DNA of 41,612 bases from an uncultured Chlorobiota bacterium. GTDB taxonomy: Bacteria; Bacteroidota; Ignavibacteria; UBA10030; UBA6906. Position 1 is the stretch's first letter; each line of letters starts with the position of its first letter. The stretch lies in the NCBI GenBank assembly GCA_900696645.1, contig CAADGV010000019.1, forward strand, positions 1-41,612, read 5' to 3'. The position numbers were made by a program, and so were the translations under genes. The notes below the pieces were generated by a model. The model had not been told where the DNA came from. It did not search any database and saw nothing but the letters and a program-made list of their open reading frames with translations. Of this stretch, positions 9,022-15,725 are shown one piece after another.

Positions 9022-9714
9022 TTATTGAAACTTGAACTCCCTGACAGTTCCGAAAATCCTCACGAACACATCAGGCTCGTTCTGGCTCGATGTCTTGATG
9101 GAAACCCCGTCGTTCAGCACGGAGATAGCTTTGTCGGATTTCAATTCTGCCGTGAGTTCAACGGATTGTCCCGGCTTGACGGGACTGGTCGGGAGTGTCA
9201 ACTTGAATCCCGCAAGGTTGCAGGTATAGTTCGTGAGGGTTACAGGGATGTTGCTGTTGTTTGTGAGCGAGATTTTTGCAACACTCGGGCGTCCCACTTC
9301 GGCATCCCGAAACCAGAATTGCTGGGGAGAGATGACAATCTCCTGAATGACATTCGACTGAAACTCGACAACAACGGGAGAGTTGGTCGCATTGGAATTA
9401 ATGGTAACGTTCTTTGTCACCTTGCCGGAAAAGTTCGTCGAGTTGAACGTGATGAGGACTTCGCCCGTTTTGCCCGGGGCGATGGAGTTGTTTGATACAA
9501 CTGTTCCCGTGCATCCGCACGACACGTCAACCCTGCCGAGTTCGAGCGTCTGGTTGCCGGTATTTTTTACCACGACTTTGTGATCGACCTTCTTGCCGCG
9601 GTACACATCGCCGAAATCGAACTTTGTTCCGCCGACGATTTCCATTTTCGGTTGAGCGTACAGAGATAATGTCGCAATTGACAAGCACGCAAGTACAATG
9701 AGCAGTCGTTTCAT
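9022..9714 (-). CDS. Exported DUF1573 protein
   Basis: The 230-residue protein has a signal peptide (MKRLLIVLACLSIATLSLYAQ) and immunoglobulin-like beta-sandwich modules of the DUF1573 type. Module 1 (about 25-120) shows the hallmark FDFGDVYRG, VKNTGNQTL, VSCGCTG and APGKTGEV motifs. A second, more divergent Ig-like module (about 125-230) lacks the CGC cluster. DUF1573 proteins are common envelope proteins in Bacteroidota-like genomes with no settled function. The start is supported by AGGAGAGAGG just upstream. A terminator at 8970-8993 ends the transcript, so it is probably its own unit inside the catabolic cluster. Confidence 0.88.
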   Translation of the reverse strand: MKRLLIVLACLSIATLSLYAQPKMEIVGGTKFDFGDVYRGKKVDHKVVVKNTGNQTLELGRVDVSCGCTGTVVSNNSIAPGKTGEVLITFNSTNFSGKVTKNVTINSNATNSPVVVEFQSNVIQEIVISPQQFWFRDAEVGRPSVAKISLTNNSNIPVTLTNYTCNLAGFKLTLPTSPVKPGQSVELTAELKSDKAISVLNDGVSIKTSSQNEPDVFVRIFGTVREFKFQ

Positions 9715-9775
9715 ATCCTCTCTCCTGAAGATTCTTTTACGTGAAGTAAAATAGGGAAATTCATAATCAAATTCT

Positions 9776-10453
9776 TCAAATCATATCTTGAAAAGAAGCG
9801 CTCCTCAACAACGGAGCTGCACGGTAGCGGTCATCACCAAAATGACGATGCAGTGCAGCGACTACTGCATGAACCTGTTCAAGGCCGATCTGCATACCCC
9901 AATGAACAGGTCCGTCGGGATAGTTGGTTCCCAGCTTCATTGCCGTGTCGATGTCGGTGCCGTCGGCAATTCCCTCGCCCAACGCGAAGCAGGCTTCGTT
10001 TATGAGAGAACAAAGAATGCGGGGAAGAACAAGCCCTGCAGAATCCTGAACTAACGAAGTCTCTTTGCCGAGTGATCGCGCGAACACTTGAGCGGCAGCC
10101 TTGACAGCGTCCGTCGTGAGGGACGATGGAGCGAACTCCAGCAACGATCCCTGAAGCAAAGTCGGCAATGCCCCCAAACCGATTAGCCGTTCGGGATGCT
10201 TTATCCAGGTATTCTGCTCTGCAACCGTAACAGTAACGGAGGAGGAAAGAATCGGAATGCTTTTTTTTAGACTCTTATCAAGTCGGCGGAGATTCTTCTG
10301 CTTAACTTCGATTGAGATGTTGGTCAGTTCGAGCGCCAGTGTCGTTGTTTTCGAAGGTGTCGAAGTACATTTGTATCGCTTGCTTGATGCAAGGGCTATG
10401 TATTCCTTCACAAGAGCTTCATCACCAACAATGCAGATTGTCTTCAAAGCCAT
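9776..10453 (-). CDS. 3-hydroxyacyl-CoA dehydrogenase-like protein with degenerate active site
   Basis: The 225-residue protein looks like a compact 3-hydroxyacyl-CoA dehydrogenase. Its C-terminal half (about 120-225) is well conserved: DSAGLVLPRILCSLINEACF, GEGIADGTDIDTAM, NYPDGPVHWGMQIGLEQV and a RYRAAPLLR ending match the 3HCDH C-terminal domain. The N-terminal half keeps the length order but lacks the essentials: VGDEALVKEY stands where GxGxxG should bind NAD, and LGALPT replaces the HFFNP segment with the catalytic His. It is therefore probably not an active dehydrogenase. It begins 15 bases after a canonical family member (10469-11317), so the two are co-transcribed and may form a mixed oligomer. 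That partnership is inference. Confidence 0.7.
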   Translation of the reverse strand: MALKTICIVGDEALVKEYIALASSKRYKCTSTPSKTTTLALELTNISIEVKQKNLRRLDKSLKKSIPILSSSVTVTVAEQNTWIKHPERLIGLGALPTLLQGSLLEFAPSSLTTDAVKAAAQVFARSLGKETSLVQDSAGLVLPRILCSLINEACFALGEGIADGTDIDTAMKLGTNYPDGPVHWGMQIGLEQVHAVVAALHRHFGDDRYRAAPLLRSASFQDMI

Positions 10454-10468
10454 AGCGGAAAACGGAAA

Positions 10469-11317
10469 TCAGTACTGATAAAAACCTTTTTTCGTTTTGC
10501 GTCCGAGCGTTCCGGCTTCGACCATTTGCCGCTGAATCGGGTGGGGGCGGAATCTCGGCTCGTGAAAGAATTGTTCGTACACGGATTTTGTGACGGCATA
10601 ATTCACGTCGATCCCAATCAAATCCATCAACTCAAACGGCCCCATTTTGAAGCCGCCTTCGAGTTTCACGATCCTATCGATCTCTTCAACGGTGGCAACA
10701 CCCTCTCCCAGTAGTCGCAACGCTTCACCGTAGAACGGCCGTGCAACTCTGTTCACAATAAATCCCGGAGTGTCCTTGCAGATAACCGGAGCCTTTCCCA
10801 TTCGGCGCGCCAGCTCGACTGTTACAGCGGCAGTTTCATCAGAGGTTTGTTTTCCTTTGACAACTTCAACGAGCTTCATCAGCGGTGGTGGATTGAAGAA
10901 ATGCATCCCGACAACGTTGCCGGTTCGCTTCACGGTTGCTGCGATAGATGTGATGGAAAGGGATGAAGTGTTCGTAGCGAAAATTGCTTCCGGATTGAGC
11001 ATTGCATCCAACTTCTGAAAGATGTCGCGCTTGATGTTCAGATCTTCGATCGCAGCTTCTATTACGAAATCTGCTGTTTCCAGAGGGGAAAATTCTTCGC
11101 TTGTTCTGATGCGCGCAAGTGACTCCGTTGCAACGACGGCGGTAATCCGGTCTTTCTCCACCGAACGATTCAGATTCTGCTTGATGCGATTGAGGCCCGA
11201 GTCGAGTGCCTTGCGGGAGAGATCGTTCATGACAACATTGAACCCGGCAAGCGCGGCCACTTCAGCGATGCCGCTTCCCATGGTTCCCGAGCCGATGATA
11301 CCGATAGTCGAAATCAT
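10469..11317 (-). CDS. 3-hydroxybutyryl/3-hydroxyacyl-CoA dehydrogenase
   Basis: The 282-residue enzyme is a canonical single-function 3-hydroxyacyl-CoA dehydrogenase, which oxidises (S)-3-hydroxyacyl-CoA with NAD+. The Rossmann glycine motif is GSGTMGSG (9-16), TNTSSLSI precedes the catalytic His139 in GMHFFNPPPLMKLVE, and Glu151 completes the His-Glu pair. The C-terminal dimerisation domain begins at TPGFIVNRVARP and ends with the usual TLGRKTKKGFYQY. It could be Hbd or PaaH; sequence alone does not decide. The gene for a degenerate paralogue follows 15 bases downstream, and the PaaG-like isomerase lies 140 bases upstream. Confidence 0.92.
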   Translation of the reverse strand: MISTIGIIGSGTMGSGIAEVAALAGFNVVMNDLSRKALDSGLNRIKQNLNRSVEKDRITAVVATESLARIRTSEEFSPLETADFVIEAAIEDLNIKRDIFQKLDAMLNPEAIFATNTSSLSITSIAATVKRTGNVVGMHFFNPPPLMKLVEVVKGKQTSDETAAVTVELARRMGKAPVICKDTPGFIVNRVARPFYGEALRLLGEGVATVEEIDRIVKLEGGFKMGPFELMDLIGIDVNYAVTKSVYEQFFHEPRFRPHPIQRQMVEAGTLGRKTKKGFYQY

Positions 11318-11457
11318 TCTTGTGGATGTTGGATTGGGATGAGACGAAAAATCTGAATCAAGTATAGGCAGTTTTCAATGGAGATTCAAGAAATGGGATG
11401 TAGTCGATTTTTTGTGAACGTGGGGAGGTGACGGCGTCTTCCCGGCTCCGTCGCGAA

Positions 11458-12243
11458 TCACTTTCCTTTGAAGTCGGGTTTTCTTTTCTCAACAAAAGCC
11501 CTGACGCCTTCTCTGGCATCTTCTGTTTCTGAAGCGATTTGTTGGATATATGCTTCATAATCGAGCAATTCATCAAGATCGCAACGAAGCGCCTTGTTGA
11601 ACGTCCGCTTCATCAGGCCGATAGCGCGGGTGGGGGCCGTGGCAAACGAGGAGGCGAGTTCCATCGTAACTGTTTCGAGTTCCGCCGGCTTCACAACGCG
11701 GTTCACGAGTCCGGCCTGCAGGCATTCCTCGGCGGGAATTTTTCTTCCGGTTGCCGCATACTCAAATGCCCGCGTCATTCCGGCGAGCCGCGGCAGAAAC
11801 CAATGCGCGCCATTGTCCGGCACAAGCCCGATGTTGACAAACGCCTGCAACATGTAGGCTTCGCTGGACATGATGCGCATGTCGCACGCAAGGGCAACGC
11901 TGCATCCTGCGCCTGCCGCCACGCCGTTGATCATCGCAATCACCGGTTTTTCAATTCCTCTGATCTTTTTGATGAGAGGGTTGTAGGATTTCTCCAACGA
12001 GTCTTTCAGGGATCGTTTTGAACCCTGATGCTCTTTCAGGTCTTGCCCTGAACAAAACGCTTTCTCCCCGGCTCCCCGCAACACGATGCAACGAACGGAC
12101 GCGTCCTTCTCAGATTCTTTGAACGCGTCATTCAACTCCTTCTTCATTTGTTCATTGAAGGCGTTATAACTTTCCGGGCGGTTCATCGTGATGGTGAGAA
12201 CGCCGGCTGCGTTGGTGTAGAGGAGAGTTTGGAAATCGGGCAT
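11458..12243 (-). CDS. PaaG-like enoyl-CoA hydratase/isomerase
   Basis: The 261-residue crotonase-fold protein has the oxyanion-hole segments KAFCSGQDL (62-69) and NGVAAGAGCSVALACD (106-121). The segment GLVPDNGAHWFLPRLAG places an Asp (residue 143) where PaaG enzymes carry their catalytic Asp, and the first Glu of classical hydratases is replaced in AGCSVAL. This matches 1,2-epoxyphenylacetyl-CoA isomerase (PaaG) and related double-bond isomerases better than a plain hydratase. It ends with the typical FVEKRKPDFKGK. Alternatives within the crotonase family remain possible. Together with the hydratase at 12868-13632, the dehydrogenase and the thiolase it resembles the PaaFGHJ set. Confidence 0.82.
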   Translation of the reverse strand: MPDFQTLLYTNAAGVLTITMNRPESYNAFNEQMKKELNDAFKESEKDASVRCIVLRGAGEKAFCSGQDLKEHQGSKRSLKDSLEKSYNPLIKKIRGIEKPVIAMINGVAAGAGCSVALACDMRIMSSEAYMLQAFVNIGLVPDNGAHWFLPRLAGMTRAFEYAATGRKIPAEECLQAGLVNRVVKPAELETVTMELASSFATAPTRAIGLMKRTFNKALRCDLDELLDYEAYIQQIASETEDAREGVRAFVEKRKPDFKGK

Positions 12244-12286
12244 AAGGGTTCAAGAAAGATGGTGGATACAAAACGAAAGATCCCAG

Positions 12287-12523
12287 TTACGCTACTTGCT
12301 TTCTTACCGTTCTAACGTGAAGAATTTCTTCACCGCCAATTAAACGGACGTCTTGGTCATGAAGCGTTGCCACCGCGATGGTTTCTCCGCTGCCGGTCAC
12401 AAATTCAACTTCGTAAGCATTTCCAGCGGAATAGGTGTGTACGATGGCGCCGATGTCGCCTTGCTTGAGTCCGTACTCCTCAAGGTCATGAGTCAAGACT
12501 ACCGTCGAGAGTTCTTTTATCAC
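12287..12523 (-). CDS. DUF4926 protein, possible antitoxin partner of the DUF6883 gene
   Basis: This 78-residue protein is a small beta-barrel-like protein of the DUF4926 family. Landmarks are VVLTHDLEEYGLKQGDIGAIV, then AYEVEFV, GETIAVATL and a final DVRLI. The fold resembles SH3/KOW-like barrels; no catalytic residues are seen. It starts with GTG at 12523, with AAAGGAGG six bases upstream inside the end of the DUF6883 gene and only two bases between stop and start, so translation of the pair is coupled. Small coupled pairs like this often act as toxin and antitoxin; I infer such a role without proof. It lies between two crotonase-family genes of the catabolic cluster. Confidence 0.85.
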   Translation of the reverse strand: MIKELSTVVLTHDLEEYGLKQGDIGAIVHTYSAGNAYEVEFVTGSGETIAVATLHDQDVRLIGGEEILHVRTVRKQVA

Positions 12524-12525
12524 CT

Positions 12526-12822
12526 TTACCTCCTTTTTCCCGGGAAAACTGTAACAAGACGAACCGACCTCATGTTCCTTTCACGAATCCAAACCGTGCG
12601 TACGTTGAATTCGTGATTTGTTGGCGACACCATGGTTCCCTCAACAACATACTTAGTTCCGTACGGATTTTCAATTGTGGCTACGATTTCATTCTTTCGT
12701 GCGAGTTCCCCTAATGCACTCTGCAATGCCGGGATGTTTTCGTAACCGAAGCCCATTGAGTCGAGGAATTGTGCTTTCCACATTCCGACAACATGTGAAT
12801 CAGAAAGGAGATATTCTTTCAC
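12526..12822 (-). CDS. DUF6883 protein, possible toxin of a two-gene pair
   Basis: The 98-residue protein matches the DUF6883 pattern: a start at YLLSDSH, helix KAQFLDSMGFG, then ALGELAR, a GTKYVVEG hairpin, VRTVWI and a final RLVTVFP strand. DUF6883 domains occur alone next to DUF4926 genes and at the ends of larger proteins suspected to be toxins. No experimentally defined activity is known to me. The start is a GTG at 12822 preceded by GAGAGGAAA. The DUF4926 gene begins two bases after its stop. The upstream enoyl-CoA hydratase gene ends 45 bases before it on the same strand. Confidence 0.8.
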   Translation of the reverse strand: MKEYLLSDSHVVGMWKAQFLDSMGFGYENIPALQSALGELARKNEIVATIENPYGTKYVVEGTMVSPTNHEFNVRTVWIRERNMRSVRLVTVFPGKRR

Positions 12823-12867
12823 TTTCCTCTCGGGGATATCGAAAACCGTTTCCGGGTGGGAAGCGCA

Positions 12868-13632
12868 TTACTTTCCCTTCCACTCCGGCTTCCTCTTCTC
12901 GGCGAACGCCTTCATCCCTTCCTTCTGATCTTCTGAAGCAAAAAGGAGATAGAAATTCTTCCTCTCGAATTCGAGTCCGCCTTCAATGGTCGTATCGAAC
13001 GACTTGAGCACAGCTTCCTTTGCAAGCTTCACGGCAACCGGCGGTTTCGAGGCAATCTCCTTCGCCCACGACTTTGCTTCTTCGAGATAGTATTCCACCG
13101 GCACGACTTTGTTGATGAGTCCCCACCGCAGCGCTTCATCAGCGGAGATCATTCTTCCCGTCAGCACCATCTCCATTGATTTCACTTTGCCGACGGCGCG
13201 TGTGAGCCGCTGTGTCCCTCCTGCGCCGGGCATCACGCCGATGTTGATTTCAGGCTGGCCGAACTTTGCCGTCTCGCTGGCAATCACCATGTCGCAACTC
13301 ATCATCAACTCACAGCCGCCGCCGAGCGCAAAGCCGCTGACCGCCGCGATGAGAGGCTTTTTGATTCGTCTGATTCTATCCCAACGGGCAAATTGATCAC
13401 GCGTCAACATTTCGATTGCAGACGCATCCGCCATCTCTTTGATGTCGGCCCCCGCGGCGAACGCTTTTTCGTTGCCGGTAAGAATGATACATCGGACATC
13501 GGAATCCTTGTCCAGAGATTCCAGCGTATCGACAAGTTCCGTCATGAGTTGGATGTTGAGGGCGTTCAATACTTCGGGCCTGTTGAGTTGCGCGATGGCA
13601 TAGCCGTCTTGCTTGGTGATGTTGACGTACAT
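12868..13632 (-). CDS. Enoyl-CoA hydratase (PaaF/crotonase type)
   Basis: The 254-residue protein is a classical enoyl-CoA hydratase adding water across 2-enoyl-CoA. Both catalytic glutamates are present: Glu108 in GGGCELMMSCD and Glu128 in FGQPEINIGVMPGAGGTQRL. The oxyanion-hole segment is KAFAAGADIKEM (57-68), and the protein ends with FAEKRKPEWKGK. I moved the start to the ATG at 13632 (MYVNITKQDG), which has AGGAA five bases upstream, rather than the in-frame codon at 13683. It heads the minus-strand catabolic cluster, 85 bases from the ECF sigma gene end, and is followed by the DUF6883/DUF4926 pair. Confidence 0.93.
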   Translation of the reverse strand: MYVNITKQDGYAIAQLNRPEVLNALNIQLMTELVDTLESLDKDSDVRCIILTGNEKAFAAGADIKEMADASAIEMLTRDQFARWDRIRRIKKPLIAAVSGFALGGGCELMMSCDMVIASETAKFGQPEINIGVMPGAGGTQRLTRAVGKVKSMEMVLTGRMISADEALRWGLINKVVPVEYYLEEAKSWAKEIASKPPVAVKLAKEAVLKSFDTTIEGGLEFERKNFYLLFASEDQKEGMKAFAEKRKPEWKGK

Positions 13633-13717
13633 TGGATTCCTTTCAGGATTTGTCGAAGCGGGGGTAAAGAGTTCGTGAAGCAAGATACGGAGGCGCGGGC
13701 AAAGTCACAACCAATGG

Positions 13718-14263
13718 TCAGACATATTGCTGCAGGTGTTTTCGCAGGATCTTCTGTGCCCGCGTAATCTGATTTTCGACAGTCTTCACGCTGATGTTTA
13801 ACGCAGCGCCGATTTCCGCGTTGGACATTCCTTCCATTCTACTCAAAATAAAAACCTCCCGGCATCTCTGCGGCAGCTTTGTCCGAATCACCTCAGTAAT
13901 TCTTTCTTGAAGCAGGTTGGAATGGGAAGCGGCTTCGGGGTCGTCATGAGAAGGAGGGACGGGCAACGGAATGCTCGCCTCCAGCCGTGTTCTTACCTCC
14001 CGATGCTTTGCATGATCGCGCAAAAGATTTCCGCCGACGCGAAGCACGTATGCGGTAAATGACAGGTCCGGCTGAAGCGAAGCCCGATGATTCCACACGC
14101 GCAGGAAAGTCTCTTGAACGATATCATGAGCAGCGTCCGCGTCACGCACACTGGCCAGCACGTAACGGAACAAAACAGGCTGGTACTTTTCAAACAAAAG
14201 CCGGAATGCCTCCGTGTCGGAGGACTTTACACGCTCAAGCAACTGCCTGTCATCTTCGTGCAT
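13718..14263 (-). CDS. ECF-type RNA polymerase sigma factor (FecI-like)
   Basis: The 181-residue protein has sigma region 2 at about 24-90 (LFEKYQPVLFRYV, DAAHDIVQETFLRVWNH, FTAYVLRVGGNLLRDH) and region 4 at about 128-178 (LPQRCREVFILSRMEG, AEIGAALNISVKTVENQITRA). The VKTVENQITRAQKILR signature is typical of FecI-like sigma factors of Bacteroidota. I chose the ATG at 14263 because MHEDDRQLLERV matches the usual N-terminus; a TTG at 14293 would add ten residues. It is divergently transcribed from the lipoprotein-FecR-receptor operon starting at 14416, so FecR (14821) is the likely partner anti-sigma. That pairing is inferred from position and family. Confidence 0.92.
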   Translation of the reverse strand: MHEDDRQLLERVKSSDTEAFRLLFEKYQPVLFRYVLASVRDADAAHDIVQETFLRVWNHRASLQPDLSFTAYVLRVGGNLLRDHAKHREVRTRLEASIPLPVPPSHDDPEAASHSNLLQERITEVIRTKLPQRCREVFILSRMEGMSNAEIGAALNISVKTVENQITRAQKILRKHLQQYV

Positions 14264-14415
14264 GATTTTGGTGTGCGGTTGAGGATCACTCAAAAGTAGA
14301 AACAGCGGTTGACAGGTGCAATGCCTCCACGAAACATAAATCTTTAGCTCGGCATGGGGGGAATCCGGGACATGGTCGTTTACAGAGCAGATGTCATCAC
14401 CAAAGGATGAAACAT

Positions 14416-14808
14416 ATGAAAATCCACATCCCCGCTTTTGCCCTGATTATCTTTGCGTTGGCATCTTCTTGCGAAGATGTCGGGATTTCCGATGACAATA
14501 GTGCCGCCACGGCATACTCGTACACGGCCTTTGATGCCCGGGGCAACACAGTAACCCGCGGCACACTTTGGCTTGATTTTGACAGTGCAGCAGTTACCGG
14601 CAAATGGCGCTTCGACGACGGCAGGTCGGGAGAGTTGGAGGGATGGCTGAGTCATGACACTCTCTCGCTCAACCTGAATCCCCGTTTTGTTGACAACAAC
14701 TTGTTCCTCAATGGCACGATCGCGGGGACAGCGTATCGCGGCAGATGGGCGCAGGTTGGGGTTCCGGGTGTTATGGCGGAGGGGACATTCTCTGCAATAC
14801 GTGAATAA
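14416..14808 (+). CDS. Small lipoprotein of unknown function
   Basis: The 130-residue protein starts with a lipoprotein signal (IIFALASSC). The mature part looks all-beta and carries alternating motifs (GTLWLDFDSAAVTGKW, SLNLNPR, LNGTIAGTAYRGRW, VMAEGTF), like small lipocalin-type or META-like barrels in which each strand pair reports on added or removed material. I do not recognise a family. The second ATG (14416) was preferred because AAAGG at 14402-14406 is at proper distance; the first ATG at 14407 touches it. It is the first gene of the operon with FecR (13 bases downstream) and the TonB receptor, divergent from the ECF sigma gene. Confidence 0.75.
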   Translation: MKIHIPAFALIIFALASSCEDVGISDDNSAATAYSYTAFDARGNTVTRGTLWLDFDSAAVTGKWRFDDGRSGELEGWLSHDTLSLNLNPRFVDNNLFLNGTIAGTAYRGRWAQVGVPGVMAEGTFSAIRE

Positions 14809-14820
14809 TTTCAAGAAAGA

Positions 14821-15723
14821 ATGATGATGAAATTGATAGAGATCCTCTTTGGCAGGCGCCGTCCGGAAATCCCCTCAACCGACACAACGATTGAGGCGGA
14901 ATTCGGCCGTATTCGAATGACGGAACCGGAAACCAAAGCTCAGTGGCTTCGTCTGCAACGGGCGCTTGAGCAGCAAGCGGCGCCAAGCCGTGCGCAATCA
15001 CGATTGGTGCCGCGACTTGCATTCAGGGCTGCAATAATAGCGGTTGCACTTGCAGGTGTGTACCTCTACTTTATTTCGGATTCACCGGCTCGCGATATAT
15101 TTGTCACGGAACGGGGGCAGCAAACGCGGTTGGTTCTGCAGGACAGTTCGGAAGTTACTCTCAATTATGAGACTGAACTTGTTGTGCAGAAACTTCCGCC
15201 GGAAAAACCGCGTCTGCTTGCGCTGAAAGGCGAGGCGTACTTCCGCGTCCGCCACAATCAAACGCCCTTCATTGTCTCGACGGATGTTGCCGACGTTCAA
15301 GTTGTCGGAACAGAATTCAATCTCCGCTCCCGCGACGGACTCCTGGAAGTTGCCGTGACGAAGGGAATCGTCAGGGTGACGGCATCACGAGACGGCAAAG
15401 ATAGTTCGCTGACGCTCACGCAAAACGAAATGGCCGTTTGTATGCACAACGCGTTTCCGTGGAAGACAGGCAACATTCCCTCGCCGGAATATCCGGGCTG
15501 GATGGAAGGGAAGTTGTTCTTCAATCGTACATCATTTGCAGCTGCGTGCCGCGAGCTTGAAATGCGGTATGATATTTCAATCTCGATTGAAGAGGGAAAT
15601 GTGAAAAGCGAAGTGGTGACGGGCGTTCTCAGCGCCGGAGATCCCGAATCGGCAATCAGCGCGTTGTGCGGACTCACGGGAAGAAAATTCAAACAGAACG
15701 GGAACGAATATTTCATCTATTAG
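14821..15723 (+). CDS. FecR-family transmembrane anti-sigma factor
   Basis: The 300-residue protein has a short cytoplasmic N-terminus with a WLRLQRALE helix, a membrane helix at about 67-86, the FecR domain at about 97-190 (RGQQTRLVLQDSSEVTLN, ALKGEAYFRVRHNQTPFIV, VQVVGTEFNLRS) and a C-terminal DUF4974-like region (about 225-300; GKLFFNRTSF, ELEMRYDISI, LCGLTGRKFK). FecR proteins relay the state of a TonB-dependent receptor to an ECF sigma factor. Here the sigma gene is divergent at 13718-14263, and the receptor gene begins two bases after this stop. The cytoplasmic arm is shorter than in many homologues. Confidence 0.9.
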   Translation: MMMKLIEILFGRRRPEIPSTDTTIEAEFGRIRMTEPETKAQWLRLQRALEQQAAPSRAQSRLVPRLAFRAAIIAVALAGVYLYFISDSPARDIFVTERGQQTRLVLQDSSEVTLNYETELVVQKLPPEKPRLLALKGEAYFRVRHNQTPFIVSTDVADVQVVGTEFNLRSRDGLLEVAVTKGIVRVTASRDGKDSSLTLTQNEMAVCMHNAFPWKTGNIPSPEYPGWMEGKLFFNRTSFAAACRELEMRYDISISIEEGNVKSEVVTGVLSAGDPESAISALCGLTGRKFKQNGNEYFIY

Positions 15724-15725
15724 TC

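Noticed and set aside
14309-14342. TTGACA followed by a possible TAAATC in the sigma/lipoprotein divergent gap
   Set aside because: Spacing of about 22 bases is too long for a sigma-70 promoter, and no Bacteroidota-type -7 box fits.
15666-15725. ATG at 15666 as the TonB-receptor start
   Set aside because: It would overlap fecR by 58 bases and put 20 polar residues before the signal peptide; the GTG at 15726 fits better.
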